Notes: generated by a model not told the origin, from the sequence alone. A DNA stretch of 64,000 bases from Desmodus rotundus (GCF_022682495.2 NC_071391.1:83182154-83246153), one strand, 5' to 3'. Positions 11,572 through 24,590 are shown, counted from the stretch's first letter. Translations and numbers: made by a program.

Positions 11572-14500
11572 CTACCTATCAATAATAACCTTAAATGTAA
11601 ATGGATTAAATGCTCCAATCAAAAGACATAGGTGAATGGATAAGAAAGCATGACCCACACATATGCTGCCTACAAGAGACCCACCTCAGGACAGAAGACC
11701 TACACAGACTGAAAGTGAAGGGCTGGAAACAATTTTTCCAAGCAAACGAACAGGAAAAGAAAAAGCCAGGGCAGCAATACTCATATCAGACAAAATAGAC
11801 TTCCAAAGAAGGGCCATAAAGAGAGACCCAGAAGGTCACTTCATAATACTCAAAGGAAGAATCCACCAAGAAGCCATACACATTGTAAATATATAGGCTC
11901 CCAACATAGGAGCACCCAAATACATAAAGAAAATCTTGGAGGACTTCAAGAAAGATATTGACAGCAACACAATTATAGTAGTGGATTTTAACACCCTACT
12001 GTCAAACGAGGACAGATCTTCCAGACATAATATCAACAAAGGTATTGTGGCATCAAACAATGCCCTAGATCAAATGGGTTTAAGTGATTTACATAGAGCT
12101 TTTCATCACAAAGAAGCAAAATACGCGTTCTTTTCAAATGCACATGGAACATTTTCAAAGATAGACCACACGATAGGACACAAAACACGCCTCAACAAAT
12201 TCAAGAAAATTGAAATCATATCAAGTATTTTCTCTGACCACAAGGGACTGAAACTAGAAAGAAACCCCAAGGAAAGAACCCCAAAACACTCAAACTCATG
12301 GAGATTGAATAGCATGCTATTAAACAATGAATGGGTCAAAAACAAGATTAGGGACAAAATCAAAAAGTTTCTGGAAACAAATGGAAAGGAACTCACAACA
12401 ACCCAAAACTTATGGGACACAGCAAAGGCAGTCCTGAGAGGGAAGTTCATAGCAATACAAGCCTACCTTAAAAAGATAGAAATATTTCAAACAAACAACC
12501 TAATCCTACTCCTACAAGAACTTGAGGAACAACAACAAAGACAGCCCAGAGCAAGTAGAAGGAAGGAAATAACCAAGATCGAGCAGAGTTAAATGACATA
12601 GAGACTAAAAGCACAATTGTAAGGATCAATGAATCCAGGAGCTTGTTCTTTGAAAAGATAAACAAAATTGACAGGCCTTTAAGTAGGCTCATCACGAAAA
12701 AAAGAGAGAGGACCCAAATGAACACAATAAGAAATGAAAGAGGAGAGACTACAACTGATACCACAGAAATACAAAGGATTGTAAGAAATTACTAGGAAGA
12801 ACTGTATGCCAAGAAATTTGAAAACCTAGGTGAAATGGACACATTTCTAGAAAAATATAATCTTCCACAACTGAATGAAGAAGAACCAGAAAGCCTGAAC
12901 AGACCAATAACAGCAGACGAAATTGAAGCAGTCATCAAAAAACTCCCAACACACACAAGCCCTGGACCAGGTGGTTTCACAGGAGAATTTTACAAAGCAT
13001 TTAAGGAAGAAGTAACCCGTATCCTTCATGGACTATTCAAAAAAATTGAAAATGATGGAAGACTCCCAAACTTTTTATGAAGCCAGCATCACCCTAACCC
13101 CAAAACCAGATAAAGACACAAGAAAGAAAGAAAACCTGAGGCCAATATCGCTGATGAACATGGATTCTAAAATTCTCAACAAAATATTGGCAAACTGCAT
13201 CCAGTAATACATTAAAAAGATCATACACCATGACCAAGTGGGATTCATCCCAGGGATGCAAGGATGGTACAATATTCACAAATCAATAAACATAATACAT
13301 CACAGAAACAACAGCAAAGTCAAAAATCACATGATCATATCAATACATGTGGAAAAAGCATTTGATAAGGTACAGCACCCACTTATGACAAAAACACTCA
13401 GCAAAGTGGGAATAGAGGGAGCATTCCTCAACATCATAAAGGCCATATATGAGAGACCTTCAGCCAACATCATACTCAATGGACAAAAACTTAGAGCTTT
13501 CTCACTAAGATCAGGAACAAGACAAGGATGCCCTCTCTCACCACTCCTATTCAATGTAGTATTGGAAGTCCTAGCCACAGCAATCAGACAAGAAACAGAA
13601 ATAAAAGGCATCCAAATTGGAAAGGAGGAAATGAAACTGTCACTGTTTGCAGATGACATGCTCGTGTACATGGGAAGTCCTATAGACTCCACCAAAAAAC
13701 TACTCGAACTAATAAATGAATTTGGCAAAACAGCTGGATACAAACTCAATACTCAGAAATCAAAGGCATTCCTGTATACCAACAATGAAACTGCAGAAAC
13801 AGAAATCAGGAAAAAAATCTCATTTGATATAGCAACAAGAAAAATAAAGTACCTAGGAATAAACCTAACCAAGGAGGTAAAAGACCTGTACTCAGAAAAC
13901 TACACAACACTGAAGAAAGAAATTAAGGAAGACACAAACAAATGGAAGCATGTACCATGATCATGGATTGGAAGAATTAACATCATCAAGATGTCCATAC
14001 TACCCAAAGCAATTTATAGATTCAATGCAATCCCTATTAGAGTACCCATGACATATTTCACAGATATAGAGCAAGCATTTCAGAAATTTATGTAGAACCA
14101 TAAATACCCCAAATAACTGTAGGAATTTTGCAAAAGAAGAACAAAGCAGGAGAGATCACAATACCTGATATCAAACTGTATTACAAGGCCACTGTAATCA
14201 AAACAGCCTAGTACTGGCATAAAAACAGGCACATAGACTAATGGAACAGAACAGAGAGCCCAGAAATAAACCCAAGTCTTTACAGTTAATTAATATTTGA
14301 CAAAGGAGGCAGGAGCATAAAATGGAGCAAAAATAACCTCTTCAACAAATGGTGTTGGGAGATCTGGACAGCTACATGCAAAAAAATGAAACTCAATCAC
14401 CAACTTATGCCATACACAAAAATAAATTCAAGATGGATAAAAGACTTAAATATAAGTCGTAACACCGTAAAAGTCCTAGAGGAGAACATTGGGAGGAAAA

Positions 14501-15370
14501 TCTCAGACATTCCACGCAGCAACATCCTCACAGACATGTCCCCTAAAGCCAGGGACACAAAGGAAAGAATAAACAAATGGGACCTCATCAAAATAAAAAG
14601 CTTCTGCATGGCTAAGAAAACAGCACCAAATTACAAAGAGAACCAACAGCATGGGAAAACATATTTGCCAATGATACCTCTGGCAAGGGCCTGATCTCCA
14701 AAATATATGAAGAACTCACATGACTCCATTCCAGGAAAACAAACAACCCAATTAAAAAATGGGCAAAGGACTTGAACAGACACTTCTCCAAGGAAGATAT
14801 ACAGAGGGCCCAGAGACATATGAAAAGATGCTCAGCATCACTAGCCATCAGAGAGATGCAAATTAAAACTACAAGGAGGTACCATCTCACACCAGTCAGA
14901 GTGGCCAACATAAACAAATCCACAAACAAATGTTGGAGAGGATGCAGAGAAAAGGGAACCCTAGTGCACTGTTGGTGGGAATGCAGACTGGTGCGGCCAC
15001 TATGGAAAACAGTATGGAATTTCCTCAGAAAACTAAAAATTGAACTGCCCTTTGACCCAGCATTTCCAGTGCTGGGATTATACCCTAAGAACACTGAAAC
15101 ACCAATCCAAAAGAACCTATGCACCCCAATGTTCATAGCAGCACAATTGACAATAGCCAAGTACTGGAAGCAACCTAAGTGCCCATCAGCAAATGAGTGG
15201 ATCCCAAAACTATGGTACCTTTACACAATGGAATTCTCACAGCAGAAAGAAAGTAGGAGCTTATACCCTTTGCAACAGCATGGATGGAACTGGAGAGCAT
15301 TATGCTAAGTGAAATAAGCCAGGTGGTGAGGGACAAATACCATATGATCTCACCTTTAACTGGAACATAA
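11564..15370 (+). pseudogene. L1 ORF2 (endonuclease and reverse transcriptase), broken
   Basis: ORF2p nicks DNA and reverse-transcribes L1 RNA. The ATG at 11564 opens MNNYLSIITLNVNGLNAPIK, the conserved start of the endonuclease; a TGA at 11633 follows, and a frameshift restores LQETHLRTEDL. Endonuclease landmarks seen are QETH, a VDFNTLLS where GDFNTPLS is usual, and SDHKGLKLE near 12235. The RT domain spans about 12840-13960 with [14 protein letters not shown] and the catalytic FADD at 13646-13657; [11 protein letters not shown] near 12957 has G where D is usual. The C-terminal cysteine-rich part (CWRGC...HCWWEC, near 14930-14985) survives. The stop is at 15368-15370. Length (about 3.8 kb) is normal. 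Multiple stops and shifts make it non-functional. Confidence 0.93.
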
Positions 15371-15622
15371 TCAACAAGAGAAAAAAGCAAATAAAATATA
15401 AGCAGAGACATTGAAGTTAAAAACAATGTAACAATAGACGGAGGGGAGTGGGGAGGAGACAGTGTGGAGAGGGGTTTACAGGAACTACTATAAAGGACAC
15501 ATGGACAAAATCAAGGGGGAGGGTGGAGGTGGGGGAGGGAGGTGAGTTTGGCTGGGGTGGGGTGGAGGGATGGGGAGAAAAGGCATACAACTGTAATTGA
15601 ATAACAATAAAATTTTTTTTAA
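15371..15622 (+). other. L1 3' UTR and poly(A) end
   Basis: A G-rich block (15440-15580, runs of ggggag and ggtggagg) is followed by 'gcatacaactgtaattg' and the AATAAA at 15606-15611 within 'aataacaataaaat'. The same 3' end appears in reverse at five other places in the window and helps identify those copies. Confidence 0.9.
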
Positions 15623-15638
15623 AAAGGACTTATTGTAG
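15623..15638. repeat. Right target-site duplication of the 7-kb L1
   Basis: aaaggacttattgtag, the diverged partner of 8586-8600. Confidence 0.75.
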
Positions 15639-16717
15639 TCTAGGAGTGGTACCTGGGAGAAAAGAGTAAAATGGGGAAAAGTGCTTCCTGGCAGCTGAAG
15701 GTTGTTTGCTATGATGGAAGTGAGCTTACAAATTTGAGGTAGGAGCTGGAATGGTCTTAGATCATAAGATAGGTGTAGGGAAGAAGAAGGCATGGGATAG
15801 GACCCGGCTGTGCCACTGAATGGGGCTGGGCTAAGAAGAAGGTGCCTGGCTGTGCTTTTAGTAGGAGTAAACCATTGTGGGGAGAACACTAATGGTTCAG
15901 CATAATAGAGATTGTGTGCTACAATAAAGAGGATGCAGAACTCTCCATCTTCCTCCCTGTGAAACTGGTAGTGAAGTCTACAAAAGAGCCACAAAGTGCT
16001 AAATGTGATCATGAAAACCAGTGAAGGAACTGAGGTCATACCCAAGGGTCATGTTAATAAAATTATGCCTGCAGAACCAGAGGGGGGCTCCTGTGAGCTC
16101 ATCAGTGTCTCCAAGCTCTGCAAGAAAGAATGCAGCTTTGGGCTAGCTCAACCAGGGCTAGGGCTCCGTATTTATAGGAAAGAAAGGTTCTTTCCTGCAG
16201 GCAGGAAATGAACACTGGACTTTAGCCCCCACTCACCCTCTCTGCTGGCTGTCTTTGGGCATTAAGGTCTGCAGGGGCACAGACATTTGTCTGGCACAGC
16301 AGTGGGACAACAGACATCTGGGTTACAAGGTTGTGATACTTTTGCACTATGTGGACTGGGTAGAGGTGAGGCCAGGTTGCCTCAAGTCCCAGAGGAGGAA
16401 GGTGTGATCTGCCAGGCCAGAAGGGCACCCAGGCTGTAAAGGTCTTACCTTGAAGCTGAACCCTGATGGGTGAGTAGAATCTCACCAGATAGATGACGGA
16501 GAAATAGACTGTCCTGCCCCTGGGAAAGGCACAGAAATATGAATTTTGGACACTATCCATGGACTGCAAAATACACTCCCCACAAAAATTCTCCATGAGA
16601 GGCCTTCCTCAACCATCCTAAGTAAACAAATACTCCGAGGGAAGACTCCATGCCCATCAGGCATTCCAGCTTCAAAACAAGGCTTCTAGTTCTCTGTGCC
16701 AAATACCCTAAAGCTTC

Positions 16718-16755
<38 letters not shown>

Positions 16756-17225
16756 TCACTGGATCAATACGTGACTCAGTTACAGGACATCTGTAACTGG
16801 CATATGAAGGGGCCAAGCAGGAGGCAGGGCTGGACAGGAGGGGATGCTGTCCAGAGAAGGAAGGATGTGGAGACCCATGTTTAAAGGAGTCATAAAGAGG
16901 AGCATTCAAAGTTCCTGTTACAGGATTACTGGGTTAATTATCTCAGTATTAGCTATCAAACAAATCAGTACATTGGTTTGTAGTAATTGTACACGTAGAT
17001 GTACATGTAGATGAGCTACCCTGTCTCCCAGTCAGGCACTAATACAACATGACACAGGACAGATGAGCATGGTAGGGTGTGGAGAGGCACCTCCTCTTCA
17101 GAAGCACAAGGCTGGGTGGGTGGCAGAGCAGAGTCCAGGAATGTCATGGGGCAACCAGCTGGGATAGCAAAAGGGCATAAGGAGGAAAGGAAAACTTTAT
17201 TACCCCATCCACCTTTTCAAATACC
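15639..17225. other. Unique DNA, no gene seen
   Basis: Apart from the CA repeat at 16725-16752 I recognise nothing. The 124-residue minus frame at 16222-16596 and its overlapping neighbours are in competing phases and have no recognisable domain. Confidence 0.4.
16725..16752. repeat. (AC)n microsatellite
   Basis: About 14 uninterrupted AC units. Confidence 0.95.
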
Positions 17226-17295
17226 ATGAGGTGAAGAGGTACTGTGTGCCAGATATGATTCTAGACACTGAAGTACACCACTGAGCAATAGTCTT
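17226..17295 (-). repeat. L2-like 3' scrap
   Basis: 'tactgtgtgccagatatgattctagacactg' resembles the reverse L2 3' end; only about 70 bases remain. Confidence 0.4.
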
Positions 17296-17639
17296 TCTTC
17301 TTTGCCTACTACTATGTCCTTTCTGGGACTGGCCTTGGGTGTATACACCCATCATCCCGCCCATCTTAACTGTACCAGAAGTCACGATTCAGAATTCAGA
17401 GCAGACATGCTAGCATCTCTTTTATCTTTGGAACAATGGGGGTCTGGAATAGGGGAGTTCCCTAAGAAAGCACGAGCAGTCAGTGGGCAAGGAGAACTAG
17501 GAGAGGCTGAATGGAAATTGTGTCCAGTCAACTGGACAGAACAATAGAAGTTGGTAATTGATGGCTATGCATTAGCTCTGAATTCTTGGGGAAAATGCAA
17601 TGGAGCTATGATAGCATATATCATCTTTTCTCTGGGAAG

Positions 17640-17850
17640 GAGAAACAGTTGCACCTTCCCACCTATTAATCACATCTTCCATTAATCAGGATAACTCACC
17701 ATAATTGTGATTACAGTTGGGAATCAATTAATGTTCACCTTAAAATAAAGTGTAGAGAGGAAAGCAATTAACGTAATAGAGTTAGAGCATCAAAATGACA
17801 CAAATGTTATTGACAATTATGAATCACATCTTGCAGTTTTCTGGTTCTTT
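17640..17850. promoter_or_regulatory. Cluster of TAAT-type motifs, possible enhancer
   Basis: Within about 200 bases there are many homeodomain-type cores: tattaatcac, ccattaatcagg, ataattgtgattac, tcaattaatg and gcaattaacg. The segment lies outside recognised repeats. This is motif density only; function is a guess. Confidence 0.2.
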
Positions 17851-18344
17851 GCTTTTTCATGGAGAGGTTTACAGTGGAGGTGGAGAAGCAGTAATCATAT
17901 CTTTCAGGTAAAAATGTGAGTTCTAGCTCTCCTCATTACCATCCTCAGAAAGCAGCATGCTTGTAGGTTCCAGGCCATTTTCTATCTCTATCTCCCTGCC
18001 TCAGTTCCAGGCAACAAGGCTTCAAGGACTGCAAGGACCAGGCCTAAAGAAGGGGCTTTTTCCCTGTTGGCTAGAGTGACTGATTTATCTAAGGCTTGGC
18101 CTAGCTTTTCTTTCAAAAGAAAATTCTGTGATCTTTCAGGTATGGATTATTCAGCTGTTTGTCTGATAGGTTTCATCTGGGAGACATTTATAATATTAAA
18201 TAGATAGATTTAACCTAACCTAAACAGAAAAATGGCATTTTAAATTCATATTGAGCTTTGTAAGGAAGCCCTTCTTGTATCTGTTTCTACCCCCCGCCTC
18301 TCTCTCCCCAATCCTGAGAGTGAGATAGGATAGGGGGTTATCAT

Positions 18345-18450
18345 TTTCTTTTTTTAGATGTGGAAAGCAAAGTCTAAGTGAATGAATGACTTGCCAAGGT
18401 CACACATGAGTGAGGGGCATGCTGGAACCCAGGCAGGCTGTCTTATCAGT
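18345..18450 (-). repeat. MIR fragment
   Basis: 'gaatgacttgccaaggtcacacatgag' and 'gctggaacccaggcaggctgtc' are the reverse MIR core and its 3' side. Confidence 0.6.
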
Positions 18451-21400
18451 AGATCCTCTCCACAAAAATTGTTTTAACACACCGTACCTGGTAATCACTT
18501 GAGTTTATATTCTAGCCTCGTCAACCCCCTGTTCTGCACGAACACTCTTTGGGAGAGATTCCAAGTAATAGTAAAAAAGCCAAGATTCAGTCCATCCTCA
18601 GATCTTGTGTAAACTTCGGCAGAAACTTGAATAAACATCATTAAAAAATGTAAACTTGAAGAATTCAAATTCAGCAGGGAGGTATGTGAGCAGTAATCGA
18701 ACTTACTGATTCATTTTCTAGATGAGGAAGCTGAAGCTAGGTTGAGGTTGGGGGATTGTGATTTAATTGTATTCCCAGCTTTGGACAGAAACCCCATAGC
18801 CTCACTAGACAACAGAAAGGCTGTAACCTAGGAGAAAATGAAGCCACAATAACAGATAAAGAAGTCTTTGCAGACCTCATCCAAATGCTTTGAGTATATT
18901 TAGTTTACATCCCTATGTGGTTGTTTATTCAAATGTTTTGGGCCATATCAGGCTTCTTGTCCATTTTAAACACCAACTTAAGCACATTTGCTGATTCCTC
19001 ATATAGTTAATCTGATTCCTTTCTTAAGCTCTCTGAAAACTCCAGATCAGCAGTTCTTTGATCAGCTCTGTCCCCAAACATCTACTCGTCTGTCCTTCGA
19101 ACAACCACCCCAAGTAATCAGAAGCTTTGACAGAGGGAAGTTCTAGGTTCTAGACATAGCCCCTTTTCTTTCTTCCCCATATAAGGGCATACCCCTTGCC
19201 AGGGGGGCTGAGCCCTGGGTGCTGCCTGGACAGTATAGAAGAGCCCTATCTGAGAATGGCTGTAGGGATCCAGCTGCCTGTATTCCAGCTAAGGGTTTTG
19301 TCCCTTCACCCAAGCTATGCCCAGAGTCTGATCTGGCCACTGTGGCCTGCACGGAGAGCTCAGAACAGAGCATTGAGGCTCTTACAGCATCAGCAATGAC
19401 TCAGTTTTTATAAGGCTCTGAATGGCAGTTTTAATTCAACTACCAAATAAACATTAGAACATTGATGACCCACAGACACAAGATTTTTAAACTTCTACTT
19501 TTTCTCTTTTAATCTATGTCAAAGAGAAGAAATTATGTACAGGGATATCCCAGGGTGATGGATTCATAATCCTACCTACAGGCCATCCTAAGATCTGCCG
19601 ATGTAATTAAGCATCGCTTCTCTCAAATCAATGCCCCACTTCATGCCCATTTGGATCTGGATCATCAAAGTCCTCCAAATCCACTAGATGGCAGTAGTCA
19701 GTTAATCATGTCAAAATGGCAAGCCTAAAGAAGCAAGATTCCCCACAGAGCAACCAAGCTCTAGGATTTATAATCAAGTCCAGAATATCTAAATATAAGG
19801 ACACCCTCTCCCCTCCTCCATTCCCTGAAGATGACTCTCACTCTTTTTAATTACTATTTAAAATAACAACTACTTTGGGCTAGGCTATTTATGATACATG
19901 GCAGGACCATTGCAGAGAAAAAGTAATAATAATAAAGGCCCAAAAGCTATAGCTGGGGGGATCCATTTTTGAACTGCCTCTTGCTGAGTCCAGGTGAACT
20001 GGATTCAGCTGTTAGCTCCTACTGCAAGGAAAAGATTGCTCCCGTGTACTTTTCCAGCCACAGCTCTCTAGGTTGTGAAGCCTTCCAATCAGGGACATCT
20101 GCCAGACCATGAACCCCAAACCACAGCTTACCACACAGCACTGCTGAGCTCTGAACCAAGCCCTAATATTAATTTATGGAACCACAAAGTGATTACAAAG
20201 TTGTTTTCTATTTTTCTTCTGAAAACCCCCTATTGAAGAATGAGTTTGAACTGGAACCGAGACTACGTATTTCTTAGAACTACTGTACCAGGACTTCAGA
20301 ATTTTCTCTGAACCCCAGCTGAACCGAACCTATATTTCATAGACATGACCCCCCGGTTGAGACACAGTTCTTGAAAAGAACCTTGTTTTAGCTGAAGCCG
20401 CCTTCAATCCCAATTTGGCCTCCCATTTCGGAAAGTCTCACATCAATGTTTCCTGGTCAGTGCCCTCAAGCCACCTTTCCTATGGCAATATCCTAGTTTC
20501 TGCAGCACACTCCTTATTAGGCTATTTTCTAGTTGGTCACTTCTGTAGCAGCCAGAGAGTCTGGTAGTTAGATGGGAGATTTATGTAGGACACTTGGCTA
20601 AAATACATACAGTGGTTTAGAGAAAGGGTATCTGTTTTGTGTCAACAGTAATACGAGGCTGGGGGCCTCCAGTATGCTGCATTGGATGTTCATCCATGGA
20701 ATCAATTCGCTACATCATCTGGCCTTGTCTGACCAGAGGGACCCTGGTTGGAGAGTGCCAGGCTCCCTGCCATCTCTACAGTCTGTTCCTCAACCTGGGG
20801 ATAGGCGTCTCTTGACTGCCTTTCTTCTCCTACCCCACCTTACCTGTACAGAGAGGTGCTGAACAGGGACCTGAGAATCAGATTTAATAAGCATTTATTT
20901 CCAGCTATCTGTGCCAATCTTTTTTGTGTGTGTAGCTACTTCATTTAATCCACAAAACAACTCCCTGAGGTCTTTAGGGGTGGGTCCAGGTTTCATAAGA
21001 TCTGAAGCTGGTACAATCAGGGGAAAGGGGCTTTAAGAAAAAGAATACAAATATAAAATCACATATAAAAGTGAATATTCATTTAGTATGACACAAAATG
21101 AATCACACACATACAAAATGACTATAGCCTTGGAAATTCAGGTCTCTTCTGAGATCACACTAGGTAGTTATTGGAACTGCTTACATGTGAATGACTCTCC
21201 ACTGGCAATCTAGCTTCCCCCTTCCCCCAGAACACTGCACATGGGGGCCATGAAGTGAGGGTGGAGGTGTTTAGCTTTGTCAAGTTCCAGGTAAATCTGC
21301 TCTGCTTGTATGTGATGATCTCTATTTTACTCTGGTGACTATGACTAAGATGTGACTTAGGCCAGGGCACAGCCTTAATAAGGTGTGAAGCTAAAATCTG

Positions 21401-22204
21401 TAATTGGAACTTCTCACTGAACTCCACTCCCTCTCTGACTGCCAGATTACTCTGGGACCCATTAGAGGACCACTTCAGATCTGAGCCACAAATCCCATAA
21501 CCTTCTTCCCTCCTCCTGAGGCCAAGGGGAAACCCTAAGAAAGAAAAAGGTGATGGCCTTTTCTTCAGGAGGTGGACTATTTAAATTTATTTTAACTCCT
21601 TTCTGCAGATGATGCTCCTGTCTTCCCTGTTGACTCTGCAACCTTGAGGGTGCCTATCTTCATCTTCTGAGAGGGGCTGGCTGTGTGAGGGAGGGTCTTC
21701 TGTGTGAGGGAGGGGCATATAAGGGAAGGTCTTCTTTGAGAGTGGGTCTCTTGACCTCCTGGCCCTTTCTTGGCGGACCTGCAATACTGTGTCTTTGTTA
21801 TGGTCTTTACATCCAGGACCTCCTTCTGAAGGCCTTTTTCTGGTCTCTCACCTTTGAATGCCCTTCCTCTGAACCCTGTCTTCTTACTCCCTCCTCCCTC
21901 TCACTATAAAATCTTCTTCTCTGTGCAAGGATCTATTGTTAGTCATTTATGTCTTAGGGGTGAATTTAAGTCATTTAGCTTCCTCCTTCAGGATGAATTG
22001 TAATTCTCCATTAAGGAACAAAAGCTCTAACCCTTCAAAGGAATGGGTGTAGGGAGGTAGGTGAGGGATGTAACTGAGTCTGTGGTAAGGATGGAGGGAT
22101 TTCCCACATTTTTGAAATTATATCACAGAGGCAGCTGTTATACTCCTTTATTATTATTATTATTTTTTAATTAATAAGGAAGAGAAGATAGAAACTTAAA
22201 ATTG
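18451..22204. other. Unique DNA, no gene seen
   Basis: About 3.7 kb without a confident repeat, except a weak MIR-like piece at about 20885-20990 ('aataagcatttatttccagc', 'aatccacaaaacaactccctgagg'). Open frames near 19143-19413 overlap on both strands. A compact, non-repetitive AT-rich piece at 19580-19680 could be conserved noncoding DNA, but I cannot test that here. Confidence 0.4.
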
Positions 22205-22495
22205 ATTGACTGTGTATGGTGTGTCAATTCCTGTGCTAGAAATATTCCTTTATTTAATCCTTGCAGCAATTCTATGAGGGTATGAATGACAAAATGTACA
22301 GGCTCATGCAAAGGCAGAGGAATTATTTTTTGGTAAGTCCTACCTTACACCTGGCATTCTGTTATGCCTTCCCACAAGTATCTCACTTGTTCTTAAAGTA
22401 CTATCCAGTACGTACCCCTAGCTCAATTTTTTTTAATGAAAAAACTGAGGCTCACAGTAGTGAAGTGACTTTCCCAAGGTCCCTGTCATGTGGGA
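22205..22495 (-). repeat. MIR remnant(s)
   Basis: The left part ('atttaatccttgcagcaattctatgaggg') and the right part ('gaaaaaactgaggctcacagtagtgaagtgac') are both reverse MIR pieces. They are separated by about 150 bases and may be one interrupted element or two. Confidence 0.6.
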
Positions 22496-23074
22496 AATTA
22501 CCCTGATGCAGTGGTAGCCTCCACCCCCGACCCTCGCTGCATCAGCCTTCCCCGCTGATGATATGGTTATGAGGATAGAATTGAGATTTGAGCAATATGC
22601 AGAAGGTTCCTTGGGCCAAGCCATAAATTTGCTCTCTGTAGAAGGAACACAGGGGCAAAAACTATAGCTGTTTGGCCACAGCTATAGCGTGTCAAATAGC
22701 CTGAACAGCCAAGAGTGTTATTTGCATTTCTTGCTCAGAGCACATGTGGCCAAAAGGAGACCATACGTATATTAACCAATGAGTTTCTGATTTAGGGCTG
22801 ACAAAGCTGTCACCCCATAGGTGGCACAATCATGACTGTTCTTTTCACTATTTTCTATCTATAAGTAACATTCTTATTTGTTTCACCATACGTTCCATTT
22901 ACTCTGTATACCTTTAGCAAGTCATACAGGCTACTAACTTATTACTTATAGTTAGCATATCATGGATTCTGCCTATGTCTCATAGCTATGTACTTACTTA
23001 TCGTCTACACTTCACACAACTTATGTGCTTTGCCTATATCTTATAAGGTGCTTGCTTGCTTTCTATCTATGCTA

Positions 23075-23590
23075 GCTTTAGTTATCTGCTACTGTGTAGC
23101 AAATTGGACATTAAACTAAATGACAACACTCACAGATATATTTATCCTTCACAGTTTTGGGGGGTCAGGAACTTGGGAGCAGGTTCATTGGGTGGTTTTG
23201 GCTCAGGGTGTCTCATGAAGTTGTAGTCAAAATGTCACCCAGGGCTGTAATTGTTTGAAAGCTTAATTGGGATGGAGGACCTACTTCCAAGATGTTATAT
23301 AAATGGCTGGCAAGTTGCTGCTAGCTGATGGCAGGACCCTCAGTTTCTCACCACATGAACTTCTCCACTAAGCTCCTTGAGTATCCTCATGAATTGGCAG
23401 CCGTCTTCTCTCAGAGAAAGTAATCTAAGAAGGAGCAATGTGTTTTATGACCTAGTTTCAGAAGTCACACATAATCATTTCTGCAACATCTTATTGGCTA
23501 TACAGGATAGCGCTGCCCATCATGGGAGGGGACTCTACCAGGGGGGCAGGATCATTGGAGCCATCTTGGGGACTGGCTTTCACAAATACT
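23075..23590 (-). mobile_element. MaLR-type LTR (MLT1-like), minus strand
   Basis: Begins with 'gttatctgctactgtgtagcaaatt' and carries 'ggtcaggaacttgggagc', 'ttggctcagggtgtctcatgaa', 'gtcacacataatcatttctgc' and 'ggatcattggagccatcttgg' in the order of an ancient nonautonomous ERVL-MaLR LTR in reverse. The same LTR type, in plus orientation, is at 59311-59839, which supports both calls. No internal retroviral sequence adjoins it, so it is probably solitary. The family name is from memory. Confidence 0.65.
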
Positions 23591-24502
23591 TATCAGTTTC
23601 ATCCATCAGATTATCATCATCATTGTTGTCATCATTGAAATGTGCTTCTCAACAAGGGCACCATGAACAAGGTTCTCAGGGACCTGGGAGGTGCTCCAGG
23701 CTAGCAAACAGGCAGAGTAGGAAGACAAGTTTTCTCTTAGCTCTAACACAACCTCCTCATAGGGGCTGCTTTCTGTAGAAGATGCTTTCATTCCAGAGAG
23801 ATGAGAAATGTGACTGAACAGGATCTGGAAGTCTTTTCAACTTAAGACTTGAGACACCATAGTGTCTATTGAACTCAGGCAAGTGACAGAAGCTTATGTT
23901 TTAATCTACCAGCTTTATAAATCCTGACCACCCATGGTGGTGTTTTCTCCACTTTTTGTTATGATATTATCCTGAGTATTTGTTCATTTCTGGTATTAAA
24001 TTTGCTTCCAATGAGTGGCATCTCTTTTTGTGGGTCTTGAAGGAAGTTCATTATTAACTCATGCCTGATTTGTCCCAGAGCTTCTGGTGATAGTCTTTGT
24101 CAAGAAATGTGGTTGTTTTACCCCTATTGGTGCAGGTGTTCTGTGACCAGACATACAGAAAGGTTGTACTCAAGTTGTGCCTACCTTTCCTAAGACCTTC
24201 TAGGATTTCTTATGACTGGATAAATTATCCTATGGTTGTCCCAGGTTATCTCATATTAGTACATTACATTTTTTCATGCTTGGCTCCCAGGACCCTTTGG
24301 GTTGAGAAGCCCTTAGCACCGCTAGATTGGGATATACATAAAATCAGATTTTTATTTACTTATTAGTTCTTTTGAATCTTCCCCAATCTTTCCCTCAAAG
24401 GAAGGGGAGTGGAATGAGCCTCTTCTGATGAGGTTCCCTTGAAATCTTACTATTATCACCCTTCAATTCCTGGTATAGTTAATTAAAAAGAGCAGTGGCT
24501 TT
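23591..24502. other. Unique DNA, no gene seen
   Basis: Nothing recognised except a short cat-repeat ('atcatcatcattgttgtcatcatt') at 23611-23635. The open frame at 24097-24366 (89 codons) has no supporting signal. Confidence 0.4.
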
Positions 24503-24590
24503 TGGACATGGTTAATTGAGTTGATACCTACCTTTCTTTGGTCTCCTGGACATGGTTAATTGAATTGATACCTACCTTTCTTTGATTACT
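24503..24590. repeat. Two-copy 44-bp tandem duplication
   Basis: The unit starting tggacatggttaattga occurs at 24503 and again at 24547, followed in both by ttgatacctacctttctttg. I see a single G/A difference over the shared part, so it is a recent duplication. It does not match a repeat family known to me. Confidence 0.9.

Larger units (their letters stand above)
8602..15622 (+). mobile_element. Near full-length L1 LINE retrotransposon, inactive
   Basis: A complete-length L1: a 5' UTR of about 2.0 kb, ORF1 (10592-11571), ORF2 (11564-15370), a G-rich 3' UTR of about 230 bases, an AATAAA signal and a short A/T tail. It begins with a gatggcgg motif, as intact L1 promoters do, and is bounded by a diverged 15-16-bp duplication, so it is a full-length insertion and not a 5'-truncated one. 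Both reading frames carry stops and frameshifts, so it cannot move on its own. Later 3' ends in this window share its 3' UTR, so it belongs to the bat-lineage L1 set rather than the ancient L1M layer. The L1 ribonucleoprotein nicks target DNA and copies its RNA into the break (target-primed reverse transcription). Confidence 0.95.

Noticed and set aside
15488..16045. 185-codon minus-strand open frame rich in proline
   Set aside because: It is antisense to the G-rich 3' UTR of the L1. Similar proline-rich frames appear wherever that 3' UTR occurs (31514-31933, 43767-44177, 52290-52538, 62591-62890).
21670..21750. Imperfect 'gtgtgagggagggtcttct' repeats
   Set aside because: Only two to three short, diverged units; too weak to call a structured repeat.
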